Source of the DNA: Streptomyces sp. NBC_01431
GTDB taxonomy: Bacteria > Actinomycetota > Actinomycetes > Streptomycetales > Streptomycetaceae
Direction: 5' to 3'
Assembly: GCF_036231355.1 (NCBI RefSeq)
Contig: NZ_CP109496.1
Coordinates: 3,844,001-3,908,000 of the forward strand
Length of the DNA stretch: 64,000 nucleotides
Part shown: positions 8,599 through 21,955 of the stretch, one piece after another
Layout of the letters: every line of letters begins with the position of its first letter
Numbering within the stretch: position 1 is the stretch's first letter
Position numbers and translations under genes: made by a program
The notes under the pieces: generated by a model
Seen by the model: the letters and a program-made list of their open reading frames with translations, nothing else
Database searches by the model: none
Told to the model about the DNA's origin: nothing

Positions 8599-10026
8599 AT
8601 GCGAGATCCGCTGTCTCTCGTCACCGACGCCTTCACCGCCCTGCTGTTCGGCAAGGTGGAGACCACCCGGCTGCCCGTCCGCACCTCCACGGGCCAGGCC
8701 CAGGCCGTCTACCTGCCGACCGCCGCCCCCGGCCTCGGCGACTCCGGCGTGATCATCGGGCGCGAGGTGTACAGCGGCAAGGGCTACATCTACGACCCCT
8801 TCCAGTTGTACGGACAACAGCTTCCGGCCCCGCACTGGCTGGTCCTCGGCGAGTCGGGAAACGGCAAGTCGGCGCTCGAAAAGACCTATGTCCTGCGTCA
8901 GTTGAGGTTCCGTGACCGCCAGGTGGTCGTGCTCGACGCCCAGGGTGAGGACGGCGTCGGCGAATGGAACCTCATCGCGCGCGAGCTGGGGATAACCCCT
9001 ATCCGGCTCGACCCGATGACGGCCATGGACGGCGGCATCCGGCTCAACCCCCTGGACCCGGCGATCACGACGACGGGCCAGCTCGCCCTGCTTCGAACGA
9101 TCATCGAAGTTGCGATGGGCCACGGCCTGGACGAACGATCAGGCTTCGCCCTCAAGGTCGCGCACGCCTACGTCAACGCCACGATCACGGACCGCCAGCC
9201 GGTCCTGACCGACATCGTGGAACAGCTCCGCCACCCCGAGCCCGAGTCGGCGGAAGCGATGAACGTCGACATAGACGATGTACGCGCCTGGGGCCTGGAC
9301 GTCGCCCTGGTGCTCGACCGCCTGGTCGACGGCGACCTGCGCGGCATGTTCGACGGCCCCACCACGGTGGGCATCGACCTGGACGCCCCCCTGATCGTCT
9401 TCGACCTTTCGCACATCGATCGAAACTCGATCGCGATGCCGATCCTGATGGCCATCGTCGGCGTATGGCTGGAGCACACCTGGATCCGCCCCGACCGGAA
9501 GAAGCGCATCTTCCTGGTCGAGGAGGCCTGGCACATCATCAACAGCCCGTTCGTGGCCCAGCTCTTCCAGCGCCTGCTGAAGTTCGGCCGCCGCCTCGGC
9601 CTGTCGTTCGTGGCGGTCGTCCACCACCTGTCCGACGTCGTGGACGGCGCGGCGGCGCGGGAAGCGGCAGCGATCCTGAAGATGGCCTCGACCAGGACGA
9701 TCTACGCGCAGAAGGCGGACGAGGCGAGGGCGACGGGCAGGGTCCTCGGCCTACCGCGCTGGGCCGTGGAAATCATCCCGACGCTGACACCCGGCATCGC
9801 GGTGTGGGACGTGAACGGCAACGTCCAGGTGGTCAAACACCTGATCACGGAACGCGAACGCCCCCTGGTCTTCACCGACCGTGCCATGACGGAGTCCGCG
9901 GCGACGGACGACATCCTGGCCGCGGAACTGGACTCCCAACTCGAATCGGAGACGGAACGCCGAGCGGCACTGGTCGAACAGCAACTGTCCGCCGCACCCG
10001 ATTCGTCCGAGTCCACGGTGGCCTGA
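8599..10026 (+). CDS. VirB4-type T4SS ATPase (C-terminal ATPase domain only)
   Basis: A 475-residue P-loop ATPase. Walker A is GESGNGKS (84-91), and the following strand VVVLDAQGED is typical of VirB4/TraC enzymes. Walker B is IFLVEEAW (about 304-311), followed by the conserved RLLKFGRRLG helix and a sensor-type VVHHLSDV strand. It lacks the usual 300-400-residue N-terminal VirB4 domain, which is present in the adjacent upstream protein. It would energise substrate transfer or assembly at the cytoplasmic face of the membrane channel. The ATG has GAGAGGCAG about 10 bases upstream. The next gene starts one base after this stop. Confidence 0.9.
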   Translation: MRDPLSLVTDAFTALLFGKVETTRLPVRTSTGQAQAVYLPTAAPGLGDSGVIIGREVYSGKGYIYDPFQLYGQQLPAPHWLVLGESGNGKSALEKTYVLRQLRFRDRQVVVLDAQGEDGVGEWNLIARELGITPIRLDPMTAMDGGIRLNPLDPAITTTGQLALLRTIIEVAMGHGLDERSGFALKVAHAYVNATITDRQPVLTDIVEQLRHPEPESAEAMNVDIDDVRAWGLDVALVLDRLVDGDLRGMFDGPTTVGIDLDAPLIVFDLSHIDRNSIAMPILMAIVGVWLEHTWIRPDRKKRIFLVEEAWHIINSPFVAQLFQRLLKFGRRLGLSFVAVVHHLSDVVDGAAAREAAAILKMASTRTIYAQKADEARATGRVLGLPRWAVEIIPTLTPGIAVWDVNGNVQVVKHLITERERPLVFTDRAMTESAATDDILAAELDSQLESETERRAALVEQQLSAAPDSSESTVA

Positions 10027-10027
10027 A

Positions 10028-11593
10028 ATGAGCGGACCCGGCGCCCCCCGGGGCAACCAGCGCGGTATCCCGGACTCGCTTCTGGTCGGCCTCCTGGCCT
10101 TCCTGCTCGGCCTTACGGTCCTGGTGTGGACGGCCACGGGTCTGGGTGGCCTCTTCACCCACGGCGCGTGGCCTCCCGGCGTATCGTTCACCCACAGCCC
10201 GATGGCGCTGCGCGCCCTGGTCACGGCCCCCCACGACCTCCCCGCCGCCTGGCCCGACACCCCAGCGAACGCCCTGTCGGGCTACGGCTTGTTCTGGGGC
10301 CTCCTCATCGGCGAGCTGATGGCCCTGGTGGTCCTGACGGTGTTCGTCCTGGGAACGTTCACCCGGTGGAGAGCGGTAAGAGCGAGAGCCCGGGAGGCTA
10401 CGCCCCCAACTACCCCCATTTCGGGACTCGTTGAGAGCTCCGCCGCCCCCACCCAGGCTGCGAGAAGCCCCTCACCCCCCGCTGTGGACGCCGCGACACC
10501 GCCCCACACCGTGGGCATCGCCCCCGCGCCAACCTCCGCTCCAACCTCCGCGCCGACACGAACCCCGCTCGCCGCGCCGCACCCCGAGCAACCGGTCACC
10601 CCCCAGCCGGCACCCGCGCCGGCCACGCCGGTGGAGCAATTCCCCACCCCCCGGGCAGAAAGCCCAGCCCCCCGCCTGCTGTTCGGCCCCCCGGAATCCC
10701 GCCGCCCCCCGGCACGGCAGGCGATCCAGGACGCGGCGGGCCCCACCCTGGTGGTCACCTCGGACCCCACCCTGTGGGCAGAGACCAAGGACGCCCGAGC
10801 AAAGCTCGGCCCCGTACACCTCTACGACCCAGCCCACCGCTGCGACACCCCCGCGCGCCTCCACTGGGCGCCCACCACCGGCTGCGAAGACCCCGACACC
10901 GCGGCCGCGAGAGCTGTCGCCCTCCTGGCCCCCGTCCGCCCCCACGCCCGCATGGACACCGCCATGGCGGACACCGCGGAAACGCTCCTCCGCTGCTGGC
11001 TGCACGCCGCCGCGCTGGAGAGCCGCGACAGCAAGGCCACGAAGCAGCTGCACCGCTGGTCCCAGGGAACGGCCGCCCATGAGGCCGTACGCATCCTCCG
11101 CACCCACCCCAAGGCGCAGAGCGGCGCCGCCGGCCTCCTGGAGTCCGCGCTCACCGCGTACCCCGAACGCCGGGAAATCGCCCAGCAGTTGACGGCCCGA
11201 GCGCTGGCCTGCCTCTCCTCGATCCACATCCGCGACGCCTGCACACCAAACCGAGCGGATTCGCTCGCGCTGGAATCTTTCGTGAACGAGGGGGGCACCC
11301 TTTATCTGGTGGGTGAAGCGATCGAGAACCCCCGGTCCGATCCCGCCGCGATGCCCCTGCTCACGGCACTCGCCTCCGACGTGGTCGAGCGCGGCCGCCG
11401 CATGGCCGAACGGTCATCTGACGGTCGCCTCGACCCACCAATGACGCTCGTCCTGGACGACATCGCGGCCGTGGCGCCGCTCCCCCAGCTACCGGAGCTG
11501 CTGTCGACCGGCCGGGACCGGGGCCTGCCGACCCTGGTCCTGCTCCGCTCCCCCGAACAGGCACGGGCCCGCTGGACCGAAGCCCTTACCTGA
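10028..11593 (+). CDS. VirD4/TraG-like membrane protein without a Walker A motif
   Basis: A 521-residue protein. Two N-terminal membrane helices (about 17-37 and 90-112) are followed by a Pro/Ala/Thr-rich linker (about 120-230) and a soluble C-terminal domain. That domain resembles the distal half of VirD4/TraG coupling proteins: LVVTSDPTLW...LGPVHLYDP mirrors the strand after Walker A, NEGGTLYLVGEA and TLVLDDIAAVAPL match the TraM-recognition/Walker B region, and RGLPTLVLLRS matches the last strand. No GxxxxGK[ST] P-loop occurs anywhere, so nucleotide hydrolysis is doubtful. It may recruit substrate or act as a structural partner of the VirB4 ATPase. It is the last gene of the cluster, followed by a convergent GNAT gene. 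Confidence 0.8.
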   Translation: MSGPGAPRGNQRGIPDSLLVGLLAFLLGLTVLVWTATGLGGLFTHGAWPPGVSFTHSPMALRALVTAPHDLPAAWPDTPANALSGYGLFWGLLIGELMALVVLTVFVLGTFTRWRAVRARAREATPPTTPISGLVESSAAPTQAARSPSPPAVDAATPPHTVGIAPAPTSAPTSAPTRTPLAAPHPEQPVTPQPAPAPATPVEQFPTPRAESPAPRLLFGPPESRRPPARQAIQDAAGPTLVVTSDPTLWAETKDARAKLGPVHLYDPAHRCDTPARLHWAPTTGCEDPDTAAARAVALLAPVRPHARMDTAMADTAETLLRCWLHAAALESRDSKATKQLHRWSQGTAAHEAVRILRTHPKAQSGAAGLLESALTAYPERREIAQQLTARALACLSSIHIRDACTPNRADSLALESFVNEGGTLYLVGEAIENPRSDPAAMPLLTALASDVVERGRRMAERSSDGRLDPPMTLVLDDIAAVAPLPQLPELLSTGRDRGLPTLVLLRSPEQARARWTEALT

Positions 11594-11635
11594 GGGCTCC
11601 ACGACCAAGGCACACACCTCACGGCAGCCGCAGCG

Positions 11636-12187
11636 CTAGGGCCGCACGACTTCCATCTCCCAGTCGAGGCCGCCGGCCTCGCCCTCGATCGGAGCCGAAA
11701 CCCCGGTCGATACGAATCCGATCTTCCGGTAGAAGCCCTGCGCGCGGGGGTTCTCCTCGTGGACGTAGAGCCGGATCCGTTCGACGGCCGGCTCCTCCAG
11801 CGCCCAGGCCCACTCCATGGCAGCCTCGAAGAGCCGCTCGGTCAGGCCGAGCCCACGGTGCTCGACCCGTACGAACACACCCACCAAGTGCGCCTGCGGG
11901 GCAGTGATCTCCCGCCCGAAGATGTCCTTCGCCCCAGGCTGCTCCACCAGCACGACAACCGTGCCGACCAACTCTCCGTCCGGGCCCTCGGCCACGAACT
12001 GCCGGGCCGAAGTACCGTGTGAAACCCTCGCCGTACGCTCCTGCCAGAACGCGTCGGGGCGCTCCAGCGCCTGTTCAGTGGTCTCAAGGAAGGCGACGGG
12101 CGCGGCCGGATCGGCCAGCGCGACCAGGCGCAGTTCCTTCATCCGGAGCCATTCGTCGGCGCGCACAGGGCGAATCACATAGTCCAT
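11636..12187 (-). CDS. GNAT family N-acetyltransferase
   Basis: A 183-residue GNAT enzyme from ATG 12187 (MDYVIRPVRADEW); the frame is open further upstream, but those residues run into the rRNA terminator. Motif A is visible (GVFVRVEHRGLGLTERLFEAA), which holds the acetyl-CoA pyrophosphate, followed by a beta-5/alpha-4 region (RIRLYVHEENPRAQGFYRKIGF). The substrate cannot be told. It converges on the T4SS-like cluster, with 42 bases between stops. It lies downstream of the rrn terminator on the same strand. Confidence 0.88.
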   Translation of the reverse strand: MDYVIRPVRADEWLRMKELRLVALADPAAPVAFLETTEQALERPDAFWQERTARVSHGTSARQFVAEGPDGELVGTVVVLVEQPGAKDIFGREITAPQAHLVGVFVRVEHRGLGLTERLFEAAMEWAWALEEPAVERIRLYVHEENPRAQGFYRKIGFVSTGVSAPIEGEAGGLDWEMEVVRP

Positions 12188-12280
12188 GCGCTCATGCTGG
12201 CCAGCCGCCCGACCCCCCGCAACGTGTTTTGCCACACGACCCCGGGCGCCCCGGGCGTCCGACCCTCCTGTAAACGCAGA

Positions 12281-12324
12281 AAAGCCCCGCACCGTGATCC
12301 CGAAGGACCATGATGCGGGGCTTT
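12281..12324 (-). terminator. rrn operon terminator
   Basis: An inverted repeat with arms AAAGCCCCGCA and TGCGGGGCTTT lies just beyond the 3' end of 5S rRNA. In the rrn direction it ends in a short T-run, as a factor-independent terminator does. Confidence 0.85.
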
Positions 12325-12335
12325 CCCCAAAAATT

Positions 12336-12454
12336 GTTCGGCGGCGTCCTACTCTCCCACAGGGTCCCCCCTGCAGTACCATCGGCGCTGAAAGGCTTAG
12401 CTTCCGGGTTCGGAATGTAACCGGGCGTTTCCCTAACGCTATGACCACCGAAAC
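12336..12454 (-). rRNA. rrf: 5S ribosomal RNA
   Basis: About 119 bases matching actinobacterial 5S rRNA. On the minus strand it begins GTTTCGGTGGTCATAGCG and ends CGCCGCCGAAC, and the two ends pair to form the terminal helix. It lies about 86 bases after the 23S 3' end and just before the terminator. Confidence 0.95.
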
Positions 12455-12540
12455 ACTATGAAGTTGAACACCGGAACCCCAAGCAGGGGCTCTGACAGCT
12501 GTTCATTGCTTCAGAACAAACACAGTGGACGCGAGCAACT

Positions 12541-17480
<4,940 letters not shown>

Positions 17481-17985
17481 TGTTTACCCGCTATCGGGTG
17501 CACACATCACGTAAGAGCGGGACGACCAAGCCGGAATAAGGCTAGTCGTCCACAGCGTCCTCGCTGTGTTGTTGCCTGCCCACCACAAGAGCGGAACAGG
17601 ACTTTTCAAAGGAACCTCGATCCGCCGAAACGGATACGGGGTTGTCAATCTGGCGTTGACTTTTGGCACGCTGTTGAGTTCTCAAGGAACGGACGCTTCC
17701 TTTGTACTCACCCTCTCGGGCTTTCCTCCGGGCGCTTCCCTTCGGTATTTCGTGTTCCCGACTCTATCAGACGCTTTCGTGTCCGACTTCCTCGGTGCCT
17801 TTCCGGTTCCCCCTCTCGGGTTTCCCTTTCCGGCGGTTCCGACTCTATCAGATCCTTTCGGGCCTGATTCCCGGTCTCCCGGGGCCAAGTCGGCTTGCCT
17901 TCCCGGCCGTTGGGCCGTTCCGACTCCCGAACTCTAGCGGACTTTCCCGGTGACTCGTAATCGAGGGTTCCGGGCCCAATCGAAT
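17481..17985 (-). promoter_or_regulatory. rrn leader and promoter region
   Basis: A 505-base non-coding region upstream of 16S. Near 17665-17690 is the conserved Streptomyces rRNA leader (CTTGAGAACTCAACAGCGTG on the minus strand), which pairs across 16S for processing. Two copies of CTGATAGAGTCGG (minus strand), with TAGAGT at 17761-17766 and 17842-17847, are candidate -10 elements of tandem promoters 81 bp apart. Their surroundings (CCCTCTCGGG on the plus strand at 17711 and 17811) are also partly duplicated. The -35 elements are not clear by eye. Confidence 0.65.
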
Positions 17986-18009
17986 TTGAATTCGGCATGC
18001 CGAATTCAA
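17986..18009. repeat. 24-bp perfect palindrome upstream of the rrn promoters
   Basis: The half-site TTGAATTCGGCA is followed directly by its exact complement, giving a 24-bp perfect palindrome with no spacer. It lies about 500 bp before 16S and 140 bp after the marR stop. A gap-free palindrome suits a dimeric DNA-binding protein better than a terminator. No binding protein is known to me. Confidence 0.8.
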
Positions 18010-18040
18010 CCCCGGTCGAGGGATCGTGCTGAGTTGGGTT

Positions 18041-18057
18041 GCCGCAGAATCTGCGGC
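18041..18057 (-). terminator. Short hairpin downstream of marR
   Basis: GCCGCAG, three bases, CTGCGGC. A 7-bp stem about 90 bases after the marR stop, without a T-run. Possible terminator or part of the rrn upstream region. Confidence 0.3.
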
Positions 18058-18148
18058 GGACGGTTGTTGCAGAACCGTACCGGCTCCGCGACAACTCGAA
18101 GAACCTTACGGACCGAGGGAGACCGTGTCAACCCGGCCCCGGTCGGCC

Positions 18149-18715
18149 TCAGTCGAGGTCGGTGAGGCGTCCGCCCGCGTCCGGCTGGGCGTGCTCCACG
18201 CGGCGGAGCAGGCGGATCAGCATCTCGCCGAGCACGCCGCGCTCCTCGGAGGAGAGGTCCTGGAGAAGGTCCTCCTCGAAGTCGCTGGCCATGCGCATGG
18301 CCTCAAGCCACTTCGTGCGGCCCTCGTCGGTCAGCTCGACGATGACGCGCACCCGGTTGTTCTCGTCACGGTCCCGGGTGACCAGGCCCTCGCCGGCCAT
18401 GCGGTCGATGCGGTGGGTCATGGCGGCCGGGGTGAGGCCGAGGCGCTTGGCGAGTTCGCCGGGGCCCAGGCGGTAGGGCTCGCCCGCCAGGAGCAGCGTC
18501 TTGAGGACCTCCCACTCGGCGTTGCTGATGCCGAGGGCGGCGACCTGGCGGCCGTACGCCACGTTCATCCGGCGGTTCAGGCGGCCCAGTGCCGAGACGA
18601 CCTTTTCCACCTGGGGGTCGAGGTCGCGGTACTCCCGCTGGTACGCGGCGATCTGCTCGTCGAGGGTCGGCTCCTGGGGGCCGTCGGGCTCGCAGGGCTC
18701 GGTGGTCTCAGGCAT
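18149..18715 (-). CDS. MarR family transcriptional regulator
   Basis: A 188-residue regulator from ATG 18715 (MPETTEPCEPDG). An acidic N-terminus precedes the helical dimerisation region and a winged helix-turn-helix (about 85-150) with ELAKRLGLTPAAMTHRIDRMAGEGLVTRDRD-type sequence, where MTHRID is the recognition helix and the wing follows. Only one Cys is visible, near the N-terminus, so an OhrR-like thiol switch is unlikely. It is divergent from an MFS transporter gene, the usual arrangement in which MarR represses itself and an efflux pump. Upstream frame extension to 18961 overlaps the promoter region and is not coding. Confidence 0.88.
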   Translation of the reverse strand: MPETTEPCEPDGPQEPTLDEQIAAYQREYRDLDPQVEKVVSALGRLNRRMNVAYGRQVAALGISNAEWEVLKTLLLAGEPYRLGPGELAKRLGLTPAAMTHRIDRMAGEGLVTRDRDENNRVRVIVELTDEGRTKWLEAMRMASDFEEDLLQDLSSEERGVLGEMLIRLLRRVEHAQPDAGGRLTDLD

Positions 18716-18742
18716 GTCGCGAGTATGGCACGGGGGTCGTTG

Positions 18743-18800
18743 GCATCTAAGTCCTTGAGTGTGTATTGTTAAGCATCTAATTTTAGTGTTGAAGTCTTCA
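18743..18800. promoter_or_regulatory. Probable MarR operator region
   Basis: An unusually AT-rich patch between the divergent marR and MFS genes. It contains the direct repeat GCATCTAA (18743 and 18773), the palindrome CTAATTTTAG (18777-18786) and TGAAGTCTTCA (18790-18800). It is the most likely site for the MarR protein and both promoters. Confidence 0.5.
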
Positions 18801-18884
18801 GATCTGAGCCCTTGACGTTCGAGCCCTCCGCTCACGTCCTCGGCTACGGGTTCTCCAAGCTTCCAGACCCCCAAGGTGGTGAGT

Positions 18885-20177
18885 GTGACCAAGGCGATGG
18901 GTGCAGCGATGCGCCGGATCCAGGCAGGTAACGCGCTGAGCGCGTTTGGACTCGGGTTCACCGTTCCGTACCTCTATGTGTACGTGGCTCAGGTGCGGGA
19001 TCTGGGTGCGACCACGGCCGGTGTCGTGCTCGCCGTCTTCGCCATGGCCGCGCTCGTCGTGCTGCCGTTCACCGGCCGCGTCATCGACCGGCGCGGGCCG
19101 CTGCCGGTGCTGGTCGGCGCCGCGGTGCTCGCCTCGCTCGGCGCGCTGAGCATGGGCTTCGCCTCCAGCGTCCCGGCCGCCGTGGCCTCGGCCGCGCTGC
19201 TCGGCGCGGGCACCGCCGTGATGCAGCCCGCGCTCGCCACGATGATCGTCTGGTGCTCCGGTCCCAAGACGCGCACCCGCGCCTTCGCCATGCAGTTCTT
19301 CCTTCAGAACCTCGGTCTGGGCATCGGTGGACTCATCGGCGGACAGATCGTGGACCTGAGCCGCCCCGCCAGCTTCACCCTGCTCTTCTCCATCGAAGCG
19401 GCGATGTTCCTGGTGCTCGCCGGGATCGCCGCGTCCGTGAGGATGCCCCACTCGGCGGTCCTCTCGGACCCGCGTCCCAAGGGTGAGCAGGGCGCCGGCG
19501 GCGGAATCCGGGCCCTCCTCGGGCACCGGGCGATGGTGCAGCTGTGCGTGCTCGGGTTCGTGCTGTTCTTCGCCTGCTACGGGCAGTTCGAGTCGGGTCT
19601 TGCCGCGTACGGCACCGAGGCCGCCGGGATTCAGCCCTCGACGCTCGGAATCGCGCTGGCCGCCAACACGGCCGTCATCGTGGTCGCGCAGTTCCTGGTG
19701 CTGAAGTTCGTCGAGCGCCGGCGCCGCAGCCGTGTCATCGCGTCCGTCGGTCTGATCTGGGCCGTGGCGTGGATCGCGGCCGGTTACGCCGGGCTCGGGC
19801 ACGGCAGCCAGGCGATGGCGACCGCCGCGTTCATCTCGACGTACGGGCTCTTCGGGCTCGGTGAGGCGATGCTGTCGCCGACCGTGGCGCCGCTGGTCGC
19901 CGACCTCGCCCCCGAGTCGATGGTCGGGCAGTACAACTCGGCGTTCGCGCTGGTCAAGCAGTTGGCGTTGGCGGTCGGCCCCGCGGTGGGCGGGCCGATG
20001 GGGGCCGCGCTGCACGGCCCGTACATCGTGACGTTCGTGCTGTTCTCGCTCGGCATCACGGTGCTCGCGCTGCGGCTCGGCAAGAAGCTGACGCCCGCGC
20101 AGGACCAGCCGTTGCACTCGGCCGCCTCGCGTGTGGTGGCCGTGCACAAGCCCGAGCAGGCGCCCGCCAACGCCTAA
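18885..20177 (+). CDS. MFS transporter (probable drug efflux)
   Basis: About 430 residues with roughly twelve membrane helices in two halves. A GRVIDRRGPLPVL loop between helices 2 and 3 matches the MFS motif A. The first GTG in frame is 18876, but AAGGTGGTGA places the ribosome site directly before GTG 18885, which is used here. The family exports small lipophilic compounds with protons. The divergent marR gene suggests induction by a substrate or phenolic ligand. Its stop (TAA) overlaps the stop of the convergent SpoIIE gene by four bases, so the two transcripts must run into each other. Confidence 0.88.
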   Translation: MTKAMGAAMRRIQAGNALSAFGLGFTVPYLYVYVAQVRDLGATTAGVVLAVFAMAALVVLPFTGRVIDRRGPLPVLVGAAVLASLGALSMGFASSVPAAVASAALLGAGTAVMQPALATMIVWCSGPKTRTRAFAMQFFLQNLGLGIGGLIGGQIVDLSRPASFTLLFSIEAAMFLVLAGIAASVRMPHSAVLSDPRPKGEQGAGGGIRALLGHRAMVQLCVLGFVLFFACYGQFESGLAAYGTEAAGIQPSTLGIALAANTAVIVVAQFLVLKFVERRRRSRVIASVGLIWAVAWIAAGYAGLGHGSQAMATAAFISTYGLFGLGEAMLSPTVAPLVADLAPESMVGQYNSAFALVKQLALAVGPAVGGPMGAALHGPYIVTFVLFSLGITVLALRLGKKLTPAQDQPLHSAASRVVAVHKPEQAPANA

Positions 20178-21817
20178 CCGGGCAGGGCGAACTCGCACCA
20201 CACCGCTTTGCCGCCGCCCGGTGTGCGGCGCGAACCCCAGGACGAGGCGATCGTCGCGACGATCGAGATGCCTCGTCCTGCTTCGTCCGCGGGGTCGGCG
20301 CGGCGGCGGCGCGGCAGGTGGTCGTCGCCGTCCGTCACCTCGATGATCAGGCGGCGGTCGGTGCGGCGCAGTCTCAGGCGCATCGGCGGGGTGCCGTGCT
20401 GGAGGGAGTTGGCCACGAGCTCGCTGGTGGCCAACACGCCGAGGTCGCGCAGTTCCACCGGGAAGCGCCAGGAGGCGAGGACGCCGGAGGCGAAGGCGCG
20501 GGCGCGCGGGGCCGCTTCGATACCGCCGAGCAGGTCGAGCGCCGCGTTGTGGAAGAGCTCGGCGGCAGGTCCCGTACGGGCCGGATGCTGGCAGACCAGG
20601 ACGGCGACGTCGTCGTCGTGTTCGGCGGTGACGCCCAGCGAGCGGATCAGGCGGTCGCACACCACTTGCGGGGTGCCGACGGCGCCCGACAGTGCCCGCT
20701 CCAGGGCGGCCACGCCCTCGTCGATGTCCTCACCCCTGCGTTCGACCAGTCCGTCCGTATAGAGGACGGCGGTCGCGCCGGGCGGCAGCGCGATGGTGCC
20801 GGAGGTGTGCAGCCAGCCGCCGGTGCCGAGCGGCGGGCCGGTCGGGTCCTCGGCGCAGTGGACGGTGCCGTCCTCATGGCGTACCAGAACGGGCAGGTGG
20901 CCCGCGGACGCGTACACCAGATGACCCTCGTTGGGGTCGTGCACTGCGTAGACGCAGGTGGCGATCTGGCTGGCGTCGATCTCGGCGGCCAGGCCGTCCA
21001 GGAGCTGGAGCACTTCGTGCGGCGGCAGGTCCAGGCGCGCGTACGCCCTGACCGCGGTGCGCAGTTGGCCCATCACGGCGGCCGCACGGACCCCTCGTCC
21101 CATCACGTCGCCGATGACCAGGGCGGTGCGGCCGGCGCCCAGGGTGATCACGTCGTACCAGTCGCCGCCGACCGCCGCGTCCGTGCCGCCGGGCTGGTAG
21201 GTGCAGGCCACGCGCAGGTCGTCGGGCTGTTCCAGTTCTTGCGGGAGCAGCGAGCGCTGGAGAGTGACGGCGGTTTCGCGATGGCGCCGTTCGCTGGCGC
21301 GCAGCCGCTCGGCGGCTTCGGCGTGGTCGGTGACGTCGGCGGCGAAGACGAGCACACCGCCCTCGCTTTGGCCCGGGATCTCCACCGGGGTGCACGTCAC
21401 CGTGTACGACCCGCCGCCCTGGATCTTGCGGGATTTGACCGTACGCGGCTTGCCGCTGCGCAGCACCTGGTCCATCAGCGGGGGCAGGCCGAGCTCGGTG
21501 AGCTCGGGCAGCGCCTTGGCGGCCGGGGCGCCGAGCGGCCGGGTGCCGAAGGCCGCCGCGTAGGCGTCGTTGACGTACGCGATGCGGTGCTCGGGGCCGT
21601 GGAGCAGGACGACCAGGGCGGGAAGCTGGCCCAGGATGTCGCGCACGGAGAGGTCGTCCAGGGCCGGTGGCTGGGCGTCGTCGTCCGGCCAGGGATCCGG
21701 CTGCGCGCCGGATTCACCGCGGGCGGCGGGCACGGAGCCCCGGTCGGCGCGGTCGGTCCGTGCTGCGGAGCGGCGCGGCGTACCGGGGAGCCGGGCGCTC
21801 CAACGCGTGAAGTTCAC
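20174..21817 (-). CDS. PAS - SpoIIE phosphatase - HATPase regulatory protein
   Basis: A 547-residue protein from GTG 21817, with GAGG about 11 bases upstream. An N-terminal PAS-like domain (about 60-170, with LHGPEHRIAYVNDAY) is followed by a PP2C/SpoIIE phosphatase (about 195-390, with GGDWYDV and IGDVMGRGVRAA carrying the metal-binding acids) and a C-terminal HATPase kinase (about 410-545, with ELVANSLQHG and DEAGRGISIV). This is the common Streptomyces layout combining an anti-sigma-like kinase and an anti-anti-sigma phosphatase in one protein, probably acting on STAS/anti-sigma partners. No STAS gene is adjacent. The Streptomyces-rich family is usually tied to stress or development signalling. 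Confidence 0.88.
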   Translation of the reverse strand: MNFTRWSARLPGTPRRSAARTDRADRGSVPAARGESGAQPDPWPDDDAQPPALDDLSVRDILGQLPALVVLLHGPEHRIAYVNDAYAAAFGTRPLGAPAAKALPELTELGLPPLMDQVLRSGKPRTVKSRKIQGGGSYTVTCTPVEIPGQSEGGVLVFAADVTDHAEAAERLRASERRHRETAVTLQRSLLPQELEQPDDLRVACTYQPGGTDAAVGGDWYDVITLGAGRTALVIGDVMGRGVRAAAVMGQLRTAVRAYARLDLPPHEVLQLLDGLAAEIDASQIATCVYAVHDPNEGHLVYASAGHLPVLVRHEDGTVHCAEDPTGPPLGTGGWLHTSGTIALPPGATAVLYTDGLVERRGEDIDEGVAALERALSGAVGTPQVVCDRLIRSLGVTAEHDDDVAVLVCQHPARTGPAAELFHNAALDLLGGIEAAPRARAFASGVLASWRFPVELRDLGVLATSELVANSLQHGTPPMRLRLRRTDRRLIIEVTDGDDHLPRRRRADPADEAGRGISIVATIASSWGSRRTPGGGKAVWCEFALPG

Positions 21818-21955
21818 GGTGTTCCAAGCCTCGTGTGTTGCTGCGGTTGCTGTGCTGCCGGTGCTGGTGCGGTGCTGGTGGTCGCGGATCACTCTGTGCA
21901 GGTGTGGGCCCACCTATGGTCACACGTCCAGTGTGACCGACCGCACTGACAACCG

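Noticed and set aside
4326..11593. Integrative conjugative element
   Set aside because: No integrase, relaxase, replication gene or direct repeats at likely ends; the region is flanked by core genes.
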